A stretch of DNA of 64,000 bases from Granulicella aggregans (GTDB lineage Bacteria > Acidobacteriota > Terriglobia > Terriglobales > Acidobacteriaceae), in NCBI RefSeq assembly GCF_014203275.1, contig NZ_JACHIP010000003.1, positions 372,001 to 436,000 on the forward strand, in the 5' to 3' direction. The notes beneath the pieces were generated by a model, which worked only from the letters and a program-made list of their open reading frames with translations, did not search any database and was not told the origin of the DNA. This document shows, piece after piece, positions 25,396 through 34,329 of this stretch (positions within the stretch are counted from its first letter, which is position 1; each line of letters starts with the position of its first letter). Made by a program: the position numbers and the translations under genes.

Positions 25396-25533
25396 CTTCG
25401 TCTCCATCAAGTGCGAGGATGCGCTGCATCGAACCGCATAGCCCACGAGTTGATCTCTGAAAAGCGGCTCGCCCTCCTGCGGCGGCCACAGCTTTGATCG
25501 ACGCGATGAAGAGGATGCTAGCATGGCGAAGAT

Positions 25534-26787
25534 ATGGCCTTGTTGCGTCAGATCCAATCTCTTACAAAAGTTCAACGCAATACGTTCAGCGCTTGTTTTC
25601 TAGGTTGGACGTTGGATGCGTTCGATTTCTTCCTGCTGACGGTGTGCCTGCGGGCGATCGCGGCGGACTTTCACGTTGGGATCAAGCAGATCGCGGAGTC
25701 AATCTTTTGGACGCTGGTGATGCGGCCGGTGGGGGCGTTGATCTTTGGTGCTATGGCGGAGCGGTTTGGCCGGCGGCCGACGCTGATGGTGAACGTGATT
25801 TCGTTCTCGGTGTTCGAGCTGGCTTCGGCGTTCGCGCCAGGGTTGCATAGCTTTCTAGTCTGCCGGGCGCTGTTTGGGATTGCGATGGGTGGCGAGTGGG
25901 GCGTCGGCGCGGCGCTGGCGTTCGAGACGCTGCCGAGTGAGGCTCGGGGATTCTTCTCTGGGTTGTTGCAGGAAGGCTACGTCGTGGGGAGTCTGCTTGC
26001 GGCGGCGCTGTATGGGCTGCTCTTTCCGCATCTGCATGGAAGCGGGATGCTAACGCCGTGGCGAGTGATGTTCATGATTGGCGCGCTGCCGGCAGTACTG
26101 GCGTTTTATCTGCGAGTGCATGTGAAGGAGTCGCCTGCGTGGCTGGAGTCGCGGGAGGCTGGTGTAGCGAAGAAGGCGTTTGAGTGGGGAGCGCTGCTGC
26201 AGTTTCTGCCTTCGTTTTTGTTCTTGATTGTGTTGATGACGGCGTTCACTTCGTTCAGCCATGGAACGCAGGATCTCTATCCAACTTTTCTTGAGCATGA
26301 TCGCGGGTTTGCGGCCGGCAACGTCGGCCTGATCGTAGTGGTCGGGAATGTTGGAGCGTTGCTGGGCGGGATCTGCTTCGGGACTCTGTCGGAGAAGATC
26401 GGGCGGCGTAAGGCCATCGTGTGCGCAGCGCTGCTGGCGATACCGATGGTACCGCTGTGGGCGTGGTCGCACACGGTGGTGATGATGGCGGTGGGCGGCT
26501 TCTTGATGCAGTTCATGGTGCAGGGAGCGTGGGGAGTGATTCCGGCTCACTTGAATGAGCTGTCGCCAGGGCCAGTGCGAGCGGTCTTTCCGGGGCTGGC
26601 GTACCAGTTGGGAAACCTGCTTACCTCGCGAAACAGTGTGTTTCAGGCCGCGTACGCAGGGCGGTATTCGGGCGGAATGCTGCAGATGGCTATGGCGGGG
26701 ACGGTGGTGGTGGTGGCTGTAGTCGTCGCAGGTGTGACGATGCTGGGTGGCGAGGCGAAGGGGAGCGATCTATCGGGGGTCGGGTAG
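25534..26787 (+). CDS. MFS transporter, SHS (lactate/carboxylate) type
   Basis: The 417-residue carrier has about twelve hydrophobic segments. FLGWTLDAFDFFLLTVCLRA in TM1 is the hallmark of the sialate:H+ symporter family, which includes lactate/pyruvate carriers. AERFGRRPTLMVNVISFS is the loop 2-3 MFS motif, and GIAMGGEWGVGAALAFETLP is the family's TM4-5 motif. LSEKIGRRKAIVCAALLAIP repeats the loop motif in the second half. A monocarboxylate or acidic sugar is the likely substrate. No catabolic gene is adjacent. Confidence 0.88.
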   Translation: MALLRQIQSLTKVQRNTFSACFLGWTLDAFDFFLLTVCLRAIAADFHVGIKQIAESIFWTLVMRPVGALIFGAMAERFGRRPTLMVNVISFSVFELASAFAPGLHSFLVCRALFGIAMGGEWGVGAALAFETLPSEARGFFSGLLQEGYVVGSLLAAALYGLLFPHLHGSGMLTPWRVMFMIGALPAVLAFYLRVHVKESPAWLESREAGVAKKAFEWGALLQFLPSFLFLIVLMTAFTSFSHGTQDLYPTFLEHDRGFAAGNVGLIVVVGNVGALLGGICFGTLSEKIGRRKAIVCAALLAIPMVPLWAWSHTVVMMAVGGFLMQFMVQGAWGVIPAHLNELSPGPVRAVFPGLAYQLGNLLTSRNSVFQAAYAGRYSGGMLQMAMAGTVVVVAVVVAGVTMLGGEAKGSDLSGVG

Positions 26788-26796
26788 AGCGTTGTC

Positions 26797-26845
26797 TCCC
26801 ATCCATCACGTGGAACGAAGGCGCGATGGATGGGACATCAATTTT
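26797..26845. terminator. Hairpin between convergent genes, probable terminator
   Basis: TCCCATCCATC (26797-26807) and GATGGATGGGA (26823-26833) form a perfect 11-base stem with a 15-base loop, followed on the plus strand by CATCAATTTTT. It lies between the convergent MFS and metallophosphoesterase genes. The GATGGATGGG arm also recalls the repeat at 38451. Confidence 0.6.
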
Positions 26846-26855
26846 TGCTGGTGGA

Positions 26856-28142
26856 TCAGACGACCCTATGGGTGGCGAGGTCGATGGTGACGGTGTCGTT
26901 GGGGGTCTTGGTGGTGGCACCGTCAGCGGCGGGGTGGAATTCGATCGTGAGCGCCGTTGCGCTGACGATGATGCGGAGATAACCGAAATCCGTGGCGTCG
27001 TAGTTCTCCAGCGTGAGGGTGCTGTCAATGGGGAAGGGCGTGCGGAGAGTGGAACTCATCTTCGAGAGCGGAGAGTGGCCGCCGCACCCGGCGACGAGAT
27101 AAGCAGCGTGTTCTCCGTTTGAAAAGGTCCGGGTGAAGCGCTGGTAGTTGTGGGAGTGGCCAGACAAGACGGCATGGGGCCAGATACCCGCAGCGGTGCA
27201 GGCGGAGTCGATGTCGGCGAGCATGAGGGGGCTGCCTCCATGAGTCGAGCCTCCGGTGAAGGGCGGGTGGTGGACGGCGATGATGATCGCACCGGCGAAT
27301 TTTTCCGCCTTGATGCGCTTGAGCGCGGCGGCGAGGAAGTCTACCTGGCGGCTATCGAGGACGGTGTTTGGCTGAGTGGTGCCGGTCTGGGAGGAGATGA
27401 CGCCGGGATCTTCGAGGACGTTGCTGTAGAGGGCGAGGATGCGGACGAAGGGTGCCTCGAAGGTGTAGTAGACGGCGGGCTGGATCATCGTGGTGCGGAA
27501 GAGGCCACCAGAGTCGGGAGATTGAACTGGTGCAGGTGTGACGAAGTTCTCGACGAAGCCGGTGAGAGTAGTTGCGGGATCGCCCGCGTATACGACGCCG
27601 TCGTGGTTGCCGGCGATGGCGAGGATGGGAGCGGCGTAGTCGCGGTAGGGCTCGAAGAACTGGTCGTAATAGAAGGTCGATTCGCCGAAGAAGTAGACGA
27701 CGTCGCCAAGGTGGAAGAAGAAGGACGGAACATCGGCGGCGTTGGCTTCGGTGAAGTCGGAGACCATCTTGTCGGCGACGAGCGATTGGGTCTGCGGGCC
27801 GGTGACGTTGCCGGTGTCGCCTACCGAGTGGAAGACGAGTTGGCCTGCTTTCTCTAGAGCGGCGACCTTGGCTGCTCCAGCAGAGCCGTAGACCTGGGCC
27901 AGAGTGAGGACGGGCTCGACTGCCGCGATGAGGGGCATGGGTACTGCAGAGGGAATGTTAATGCCGCGAAACTTCTGATCGGTAACGGGATTCTTGAAGC
28001 TGGTCGGGTCAGGCGACGGGGTGGGTTGACCGAATATGGGCTGGCCGGATGGGATTGGAGGCACCGGCGGTACGGGAGCTTTCGGTGGCTTGGGCTTCTT
28101 GGGGTGCTTCGCCTTCTTTTCAGGGGAGGATTTCGTTGCCAT
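26856..28142 (-). CDS. Calcineurin-like metallophosphoesterase with Lys/Pro-rich N-terminus
   Basis: The 428-residue protein has the two-metal phosphoesterase motifs in order: VGDTGN (~108), LGDVVY (~145), AGNHDG, VHHPPF and GHSHNYQRF. This is the purple-acid-phosphatase-like layout. The first ~45 residues are almost only Lys and Pro (KKAKHPKKPKPPKAPVPPVP), and no signal peptide precedes them. It is therefore probably cytoplasmic, or exported by an unrecognised route. GGAGAAATCACC precedes the ATG. Substrate is unknown. Confidence 0.88.
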   Translation of the reverse strand: MATKSSPEKKAKHPKKPKPPKAPVPPVPPIPSGQPIFGQPTPSPDPTSFKNPVTDQKFRGINIPSAVPMPLIAAVEPVLTLAQVYGSAGAAKVAALEKAGQLVFHSVGDTGNVTGPQTQSLVADKMVSDFTEANAADVPSFFFHLGDVVYFFGESTFYYDQFFEPYRDYAAPILAIAGNHDGVVYAGDPATTLTGFVENFVTPAPVQSPDSGGLFRTTMIQPAVYYTFEAPFVRILALYSNVLEDPGVISSQTGTTQPNTVLDSRQVDFLAAALKRIKAEKFAGAIIIAVHHPPFTGGSTHGGSPLMLADIDSACTAAGIWPHAVLSGHSHNYQRFTRTFSNGEHAAYLVAGCGGHSPLSKMSSTLRTPFPIDSTLTLENYDATDFGYLRIIVSATALTIEFHPAADGATTKTPNDTVTIDLATHRVV

Positions 28143-28282
28143 GGTGATTTCTCCAGAACGTACTTTCGGGATGCTGCATCCGTGCGGGAAAGTGTATCTG
28201 GAATTGTGTTGAAGGCAGGTGAATTGTTGAGACGCATAGAATAGTTGGGGCGCTCAAAAAGGCCTGAAAGGACTCGACTGAA

Positions 28283-29317
28283 TTGAAGGCACTGGTAAAG
28301 AAGAAGGCGGAGAAGGGCATCTGGCTGGAGGATGTTCCCGAGCCAGAGATGGGCATCAACGACGTAAAGATTCGCGTGCTGAAGACGGGGATCTGCGGTA
28401 CCGATCTGCATATCTACGACTGGGATTCCTGGGCGAGCGCGACCATTCCGCAGGGACTGGTGATCGGGCATGAGTTTGTCGGCGAAGTAGTCGCATTCGG
28501 ATCGAACGTGGCTGATGTGACCGTGGGACAACTGGTCAGTGGCGAAGGGCACGTGGTCTGTGGGCGTTGCCGGAACTGCCTGGCGGGACGGCGTCATCTC
28601 TGCGCGCATACGCTGGGTGTCGGAGTAAACCGGAACGGTGCATTCGCCGAGTACATCGTCTTGCCGATGTCGAACATATGGCACCATAGTCCGAGCGTGC
28701 CGCATGATGTGGCATCGATCTTCGATCCGTTTGGCAATGCGGTACATACGGCGCTGGCGTTCCCGGTGCTGGGCGAGGACGTTCTGGTGACCGGCGCCGG
28801 GCCGATTGGGATAATGGCTGCGGCGGTGGCGAAGCACGCAGGGGCGCGGCATGTTGTGATCTCCGACCCGAATTCGTACCGGCGAGAGTTGGCGGAGAAG
28901 GTGGGCATCAAGCACACGTTCAATCCTCGGGAGACGACGCTGAAGGATGTGATGGCGAAGCTGGGGATGTACGAAGGCTTCGATGTCGGGCTTGAGATGT
29001 CGGGTAATCCACAGGCGTTTCGCGACATGATTGGGGCGATGAGCCACGGCGGGAAGATCTCCATGTTGGGAATTCCGTCGACCGAGATTGCGATCGACTG
29101 GAACAAGGTGATCTTCAACCAGTTGACGCTGCGCGGCATCTATGGCCGGGAGATGTACGAGACCTGGTACAAGATGACCGTAATGCTGGAGTCAGGGCTG
29201 GATATCTCTGGAGTGATTACCCATCGGCTGAACTGGAAGGACTTTGAAGATGGTTTTGCGGCAATGAGTTCTGGCGAGTCCGGCAAGGTGATTCTGGATT
29301 GGAACGATGTAGCGTGA
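28283..29317 (+). CDS. tdh: L-threonine 3-dehydrogenase
   Basis: This 344-residue zinc-dependent medium-chain dehydrogenase oxidises L-threonine to 2-amino-3-ketobutyrate with NAD+. Catalytic zinc ligands lie in [17 protein letters not shown] and [10 protein letters not shown]. The structural zinc has four cysteines ([15 protein letters not shown]). [20 protein letters not shown] is the NAD-binding loop, and [15 protein letters not shown] is specific to Tdh. The start is TTG at 28283 with AAAGGA upstream. The usual partner kbl (glycine acetyltransferase) is not adjacent. Confidence 0.95.
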   Translation: MKALVKKKAEKGIWLEDVPEPEMGINDVKIRVLKTGICGTDLHIYDWDSWASATIPQGLVIGHEFVGEVVAFGSNVADVTVGQLVSGEGHVVCGRCRNCLAGRRHLCAHTLGVGVNRNGAFAEYIVLPMSNIWHHSPSVPHDVASIFDPFGNAVHTALAFPVLGEDVLVTGAGPIGIMAAAVAKHAGARHVVISDPNSYRRELAEKVGIKHTFNPRETTLKDVMAKLGMYEGFDVGLEMSGNPQAFRDMIGAMSHGGKISMLGIPSTEIAIDWNKVIFNQLTLRGIYGREMYETWYKMTVMLESGLDISGVITHRLNWKDFEDGFAAMSSGESGKVILDWNDVA

Positions 29318-29327
29318 TGGTAGATGG

Positions 29328-29405
29328 AGCGGAGCGGATTTGAGCCGATAAATTGCATCGTAAGAATGCAATAGCCAGCCCAGTCGGCTCCGCTTACAAT
29401 TTTGG
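29328..29405 (+). other. Structured inverted repeats after tdh, possible weak terminator
   Basis: AGCGGAGC (29328-29335) can pair with GCTCCGCT (29387-29394). Alternatively AGCCGA (29343-29348) pairs with TCGGCT (29384-29389). The two pairings share bases and exclude each other. A central TTGCAT/ATGCAA hairpin lies between. Only AATTTT follows, so terminator function is uncertain. Confidence 0.4.
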
Positions 29406-29510
29406 GGGGCGGAGACGGAGAGACTTAAGCCAATCGAACGACCTTGGTGTAACTCATTGACGACTGGATGATCTAACAGTCGCAAGACGATATCGACAGA
29501 GGCCTATCGA

Positions 29511-30224
29511 ATGGATACAAGCGACTGTAAACTTCCCGGTTCGGTCTTCGTTCATCAGCCGGAAAGCTTGTTTGAACGATGTTCGTGGTTCTATGCGTTG
29601 TGCCGCGAGTATCTGTTTCGCGATCACACGCCAGAGATTGCAAGTTCTTTGTTCCCAGCGGGTGGGCCTGAACCGGGGACACATGTTTTGGAAGTGGGCT
29701 GTGGGCCGGGGTTTTATTCGTGCCGGCTGGCAGATGAGTATCCGCAGCTGCAGACAACCGGGATCGATCTCTCTGACAATCTGTTGCAGCGTGCGAAACG
29801 ACGGGCTTCGCGTCGTCGTCTGTTGAATTGCGAGTTTCGCAAGGGCGACGCCCACGCGCTCCCTGCGAGCCTATGCCACGTGGATGCGGTGGTGATGTCG
29901 CGGCTGTTTCTGATCGTGCCGGACAGGGAAGCGGTGGTGCGTGAGGTCTTCCGGGTGCTGAGGCCGGGTGGGCGATGTTTTATCGCGGAGCCAACCTCGG
30001 GGTTTAGGACGAGGATTCCGCTTAGTTGTATGTGGGTGCTGTCGAAGTTTCCCTACACACCTGCGGGAGGGTTTCGTGAGCCGCGGCAGGCAGATGTGAT
30101 GTCGAGGCCAGACTTCGCCAGCTTGATCGGGTCGCAGCCGTGGAGTTCGGTGAAGATTGAGTACGACGGGTGGTATCAGTACGCGGTGTGCGAGAAGAGT
30201 GGCGAGGTTGAGGCTGCGGCGTAG
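29511..30224 (+). CDS. Class I SAM-dependent methyltransferase
   Basis: The 237-residue protein has the SAM-binding motif VLEVGCGPGFYSCRLADEYP, motif II TTGIDLSDN, the acidic CEFRKGDAHALP and REVFRVLRPGGRCFIAEPTS. It matches the Methyltransf_11 group; the substrate is not evident. The motif I neighbourhood does not look like ArsM, although three cysteines occur in the first 31 residues. AGAGG lies eight bases before the ATG. It precedes the transferase/radical-SAM group by 106 bases and may belong to it. Confidence 0.85.
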   Translation: MDTSDCKLPGSVFVHQPESLFERCSWFYALCREYLFRDHTPEIASSLFPAGGPEPGTHVLEVGCGPGFYSCRLADEYPQLQTTGIDLSDNLLQRAKRRASRRRLLNCEFRKGDAHALPASLCHVDAVVMSRLFLIVPDREAVVREVFRVLRPGGRCFIAEPTSGFRTRIPLSCMWVLSKFPYTPAGGFREPRQADVMSRPDFASLIGSQPWSSVKIEYDGWYQYAVCEKSGEVEAAA

Positions 30225-30330
30225 CCCGGTCCTTTAGCGGTGCCTGTTTGAAAGGGTAAGCTGCCCGAGTGAAAGCAGGTCCTTCGACTTCGCCTCTTGC
30301 GATAACAGGGTTTGGGTAGAGGAATGAACG

Positions 30331-31083
30331 ATGCAGTATGAGATTTTGAAGCCGGGCGATGGCGTAGCGGGACGGGCGTCGCGTTGCGCTATGGCGATTA
30401 TGGCAAAGGCTCCGCGGGCGGGGAAGGTGAAGACGCGGCTCGCTCCGCCGTTGACACTGGAGCAGTCGGCGGCGCTGAATATCTGCTTCCTGAAGGACAC
30501 GGCTGAAGGGCTGGCGAAGGTTGCGGGAGCGGACGGTATGGTCTGCTATACGCCGGTGGGCGATGAGGCGGCGTTTGATGGATTGCTGCCCGAGAGCTTC
30601 AGGTTGATTGCGCAGCGTGGGGACAAGTTTGGCGAGAGACTGCTGGCTGCGGCGGAGGACATCCTGGCTTGCGGGTATAGGAGTGTTTGTTTGATCGATT
30701 CCGATTCTCCTACGGTTCCGAAGACTGCGTTTGAACAAGCTGTGTGGGAACTTGCGCGAGAGGGCGATCGCATTGTGTTGGGTCCATCGCAGGATGGCGG
30801 GTACTACTTGATCGGATTGAAGAAGGCTCATGCCGCGGTGTTTGAAGATATTACTTGGAGCACCGCCAGCGTCTGCGAAGAGACAGCAGAACGGGCGCAC
30901 GTTGCGGGGCTTGAAGTGGTGATGCTCCCGCTTTGGTATGACGTGGATGATGCCGCGACGCTCGAGGTGCTGTGTGGAGAACTCGTCGGCGGCAGGATGC
31001 CTGATTTCGTAGGGGTGTCGGGGTATGAAGCTCCGCATACGAAGGAGTTTCTGGTGGCGATGCGCGAGACTGCGACGGTATGA
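30331..31083 (+). CDS. TIGR04282/DUF2064-like glycosyltransferase
   Basis: This 250-residue protein has the nucleotidyl/GT-A-like signature MAIMAKAPRAGKVKTRLAPP, SVCLIDSDSPTVPKTAFEQA (DxD-like) and IVLGPSQDGGYYLIGLKKAH, which define the DUF2064/TIGR04282 family. Family members occur near radical SAM proteins and GT2 enzymes, and some are annotated in arsenosugar pathways. GAGG precedes the ATG at good spacing. Its TGA overlaps the next ATG by four bases (ATGA), so it is first in a four-gene overlapping run. The acceptor is unknown. Confidence 0.88.
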   Translation: MQYEILKPGDGVAGRASRCAMAIMAKAPRAGKVKTRLAPPLTLEQSAALNICFLKDTAEGLAKVAGADGMVCYTPVGDEAAFDGLLPESFRLIAQRGDKFGERLLAAAEDILACGYRSVCLIDSDSPTVPKTAFEQAVWELAREGDRIVLGPSQDGGYYLIGLKKAHAAVFEDITWSTASVCEETAERAHVAGLEVVMLPLWYDVDDAATLEVLCGELVGGRMPDFVGVSGYEAPHTKEFLVAMRETATV

Positions 31084-32501
31084 CGAAGACCTTATCGTGG
31101 CACGCGAGCAGAGCGTGGCAGACGAATGCAGCATTGTTGCTGATTGGTGCCGGGATGCTGGCGCTGGCGCGGCAACTGGTGAGTGAGAACGACCACTTTA
31201 CGATTGGGCACTCCGGTGTTTCGGGGTACTCGGTTGTGCTGTACATAGCGGCCATCGTGATCATCCTGATGAGCGAGGTGGACCGGTTTACGTTTCCGAT
31301 CATTCTTGCGGTCGCGGTCGCTTGCAGACTGGTGACGCTCTATGACGATCCGGCGATGTCGTCCGATGTTTATAGGTATGCGTGGGATGGAGTGGTGCAG
31401 CACGCGCACATCAATCCTTATCGCTATGTGCCGGGGGATAAGGCGTTGGCGTTTTTGTGCGCGCCAAATCAGGACCTGTTCGACAACATGAACCGGCGGG
31501 ACTATGCGCATACGATCTATCCGCCGGCGGCGCAGTTTCTGTTCTACCTGATTACGTTCATCAGCCCGACGATGACGTTTATGAAGACGGCGATGGTGCT
31601 GTTCGAAGGACTGACGCTGTGGGCGCTGATGGCGCTGCTGCGCGAGATGGGAGTGCGACGCGAGCAGACACTGATCTATGCGTGGTGCCCGATTCTTGTA
31701 TGGGAGATTGGGGACTCGGGGCATCTGGATGCGGTGGCAATGGCTTTCATCGCGCTTGCGCTATTGTTTCGGTATCGACGGAAGCCAGTGTTGACGGGGT
31801 TGTTTCTCGGGCTTGCGGTGATGACAAAGATGTATCCGCTGGTGCTGATGCCAGCATTGATGATGAAGAAAGATTCCAAATCTCAAAGGCGAGATGCGGG
31901 GCACCCGATCTTCGGATGGGATTGGACGATGCCTGCCACGGTGTTTGGTTTGATTGTGGCAGGGTATGCGGCGTATTCGTCTGTGGGGAAGCTGGTGTTC
32001 GGTTTTCTCGGCGGCTACGTGGAAGAGGAAGGGATGCAGTCGGGGGCGAGATACTTCTTGCTACAACTGACGCAGGAGGTGCCGGGCCTGCATCGGTTGC
32101 CTGCTTCTTTCTTTATGGGATTCTGCGTGGTGGTGTTTGGAGCCTTGACGGTTTGGGCGTTGAAGGTGGCCCGGGACTCGGACGGCAGCGCGTTTCTAGG
32201 GCCGGCGTTTGCGCTGGCGTTCGCGCTGATGCTCCTGTTCTCACCTCACTATCCCTGGTACATTGTTTGGCTGGTGCCGTTGCTTGCGCTGGTGCCGAGT
32301 CTGACGGTATTGACCTACGTAAGTGCATTTTTTTATCTGTACACGACGGAACTTGCGGAGCCGGGGCCGAAGATGTTCCTGGCCAATAAATATCTGTACG
32401 CCATGGTACTGGGTGCCGCGATCATCGAGGCAGTGATGCGCAAGTGGCCGGTCCATCGCCATTATCTGATTCAGGCTGACCCTGCGAGAGAGACCCTATG
32501 A
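31080..32501 (+). CDS. Polytopic GT-C glycosyltransferase-like protein (GT87/DUF2029 type)
   Basis: The 473-residue membrane protein has about eleven hydrophobic helices. The first large loop carries DDPAMSSDVYRYAWDGVVQH, with the acidic pair of polyprenyl-phosphate-dependent mannosyltransferases, and INPYRYVPGD with IYPPAAQFLF that define the DUF2029/GT87 relatives. DSGHLDAVAMAFIALALLFR and KMYPLVLMPALM are further family motifs. It probably transfers a sugar from a polyprenyl carrier on the periplasmic side. Four-base overlaps on both ends tie it to its neighbours. Confidence 0.85.
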   Translation: MTKTLSWHASRAWQTNAALLLIGAGMLALARQLVSENDHFTIGHSGVSGYSVVLYIAAIVIILMSEVDRFTFPIILAVAVACRLVTLYDDPAMSSDVYRYAWDGVVQHAHINPYRYVPGDKALAFLCAPNQDLFDNMNRRDYAHTIYPPAAQFLFYLITFISPTMTFMKTAMVLFEGLTLWALMALLREMGVRREQTLIYAWCPILVWEIGDSGHLDAVAMAFIALALLFRYRRKPVLTGLFLGLAVMTKMYPLVLMPALMMKKDSKSQRRDAGHPIFGWDWTMPATVFGLIVAGYAAYSSVGKLVFGFLGGYVEEEGMQSGARYFLLQLTQEVPGLHRLPASFFMGFCVVVFGALTVWALKVARDSDGSAFLGPAFALAFALMLLFSPHYPWYIVWLVPLLALVPSLTVLTYVSAFFYLYTTELAEPGPKMFLANKYLYAMVLGAAIIEAVMRKWPVHRHYLIQADPARETL

Positions 32502-33634
32502 GCACACTGCTTCCTATACTTCCGCCTAATAACCTAGTTGAAGACGATCGGCTTTCACCGGAAGCGCAGCGCGCCGAGGAAGAGAAGAACGCGATGCGGC
32601 GATACTTCCAGAAGCCGGAGGAGCAGCTGCTTCCCGTGGCGAACCATGAGCCAGTATGTCTTTATCTGGAGACGACAAACCGCTGCAATCTGCTGTGCGT
32701 GACTTGTCCGAGAACTTATGAGCAGCTTGAGCCTGAGGCGGACATGCCATGGGAGATGTTTACTTCGCTGATCGATCAGTATCCCAACATTGCGCGAGTA
32801 GTCCTGCATGGGATCGGCGAGCCGATGCTAGTGAAGGATATTGCGCAGAGGGTCGCGTATCTGAAGGCGCGGAACATCTATGTGCTGTTCAACACGAATG
32901 GGACGCTGCTAAATGATGCGAATGGGCGGGCGCTGATTGACGCGGGGCTGGATGAACTGCGGGTCTCGCTCGATGCGGCGGAGTCAGAGGTCTACCAGAT
33001 GGTGCGAGGGAAGGATTTCTTCGCGAAGATCGTCGAGAACGTAAGGAACTTCACCCGTCTGCAGCGAGAGTTACATGCTCCAAAGCCGCGCGTGTCGCTG
33101 TGGCTTACTGGGCTTCGTGAGACGGTGGACCAGTTGCCGAACTTTGTAAGGCTCGCACATGATGTCGGTGTGACCGAGGTGTATCTGCAGCGGCTGGTGT
33201 TCTTTGAGAGCGGCGAGGCGAATGAGAACTCGCTGGCAAGGGCGGAGTCGGCGCTGTTTGAGCATACGAGCGAGGGCGAAGAGGCGTTGATTCGCGAGGC
33301 TGAAGATGTGGCGAAGGAGTTGGGAGTGATGTTCTCGGCTTCGGGTGCGGTCGATCCGGGTGAATCGATACGGATGGCGCGGACCGATAATCCGTGGAGT
33401 CTGTGCCGGAGGCCGTGGTCGTTGATGTACATCACCGCGAATGGGCGCGTGCTGCCGTGCTGTATTGCGCCGTTTTCGATGAAGGGATATGGGAGTTTTA
33501 CGCTAGGCGATGCTACTCAGGAGACGCTTCGTGAGATCTGGAACGGCGCGGAGTATCAGCGGTTTCGCGAGGGGCTGCTGACGAGTGCGCCGCCTCCGGC
33601 TTGTTCGAACTGCGGGCTTAGGTGGAGTTTGTAA
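32498..33634 (+). CDS. Radical SAM protein with SPASM domain
   Basis: The 378-residue protein has the radical SAM cluster motif CNLLCVTC (after LYLETTNR), HGIGEPMLVKDI (SAM-binding GE motif), LFNTNGTLL and DELRVSLDA. The C-terminal SPASM-like part has Cys in CRRPWSLMYI, RVLPCCIAPF and ACSNCGLRWSL, enough for one auxiliary 4Fe-4S cluster. The ~50-residue N-terminus is non-catalytic. Such enzymes modify peptides, sugars or tRNA. Placement between two glycosyltransferases suggests a glycan- or lipid-linked substrate rather than a RiPP, and no precursor peptide is seen. Confidence 0.9.
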   Translation: MSTLLPILPPNNLVEDDRLSPEAQRAEEEKNAMRRYFQKPEEQLLPVANHEPVCLYLETTNRCNLLCVTCPRTYEQLEPEADMPWEMFTSLIDQYPNIARVVLHGIGEPMLVKDIAQRVAYLKARNIYVLFNTNGTLLNDANGRALIDAGLDELRVSLDAAESEVYQMVRGKDFFAKIVENVRNFTRLQRELHAPKPRVSLWLTGLRETVDQLPNFVRLAHDVGVTEVYLQRLVFFESGEANENSLARAESALFEHTSEGEEALIREAEDVAKELGVMFSASGAVDPGESIRMARTDNPWSLCRRPWSLMYITANGRVLPCCIAPFSMKGYGSFTLGDATQETLREIWNGAEYQRFREGLLTSAPPPACSNCGLRWSL

Positions 33635-34326
33635 CCCTGAACGTTACAGTGATTATTCCCGCGCTGAACGAGGCTGAATCGATCGGCCATGTCGTCGCCG
33701 AGATGCCGTGGAATTTAATCGCGGAGTGCATCGTCGTCGACAACGGATCGACGGATGGGACTGCGGAGATTGCGCGGGCGGCGGGGGCGCGGGTGGTGAA
33801 GTCGGCGCGAGGATATGGCGCGGCTTGCCTGGCTGGATCGAATGCGGCTCTGCAGGATTCGGAGATTCTGGTTTACATGGATGGGGATGGGTCGGATGTG
33901 ATCGCCGGACTGCCTGAGTTGCTTGCTCCTATTGATCGTGGCGAGGCGGACTTTGTGATTGGATCGCGACTGCGGGGCGTTCGAGAGCCCGGATCGATGC
34001 TGGCTTCGCAGGTGTTTGCGGGGCGGTTCGTAGGGCTACTGCTGCGGGTGTTTCTTGGAGTGAAGTACACGGACATGGGACCGTTTCGGGCGATTCGGAG
34101 ATTGTCACTCGAAGAGTTACAAATGTCTGAGCTCACATATGGGTGGAATCTCGAGATGCAGATCAAGGCGGCTAAGCGCGGGCTGCGCATCGTCGAGATT
34201 CCGGTGGACTACCGGAAGAGGATTGGTGGCGAGTCGAAGGTATCGGGAAACTTCAGAGCCTCGATGAAGGCGGCTGTGCGGATTCTTGAGGTGCTGATCC
34301 GAGTCAGCGCGGGAAAGAGTTCATAG
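33622..34326 (+). CDS. Family 2 glycosyltransferase, DPM1-like
   Basis: The 234-residue GT-A enzyme starts VTVIIPALNEAESIGHVVAE. IVVDNGSTDGTAEIARAAGA and LVYMDGDGSDVI carry the nucleotide-sugar DxD region, and FVIGSRLRGVREPGSMLASQ with MGPFRAIRR complete the polyprenyl-phosphate glycosyltransferase pattern. It lacks C-terminal membrane helices. The start is GTG at 33622, overlapping the radical SAM gene by 13 bases. It probably makes the polyprenyl-phosphate sugar used by the GT-C proteins on either side. Confidence 0.9.
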   Translation: MEFVTLNVTVIIPALNEAESIGHVVAEMPWNLIAECIVVDNGSTDGTAEIARAAGARVVKSARGYGAACLAGSNAALQDSEILVYMDGDGSDVIAGLPELLAPIDRGEADFVIGSRLRGVREPGSMLASQVFAGRFVGLLLRVFLGVKYTDMGPFRAIRRLSLEELQMSELTYGWNLEMQIKAAKRGLRIVEIPVDYRKRIGGESKVSGNFRASMKAAVRILEVLIRVSAGKSS

Positions 34327-34329
34327 AGG

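Noticed and set aside
27854..29047. 397-residue minus-strand frame across the metallophosphoesterase start and tdh
   Set aside because: Overlaps two well-supported genes and shows no recognisable motifs.
29511..30224. Methyltransferase as ArsM of an arsenosugar pathway
   Set aside because: Three N-terminal-region cysteines exist, but their spacing and the surrounding motifs do not convincingly match ArsM.
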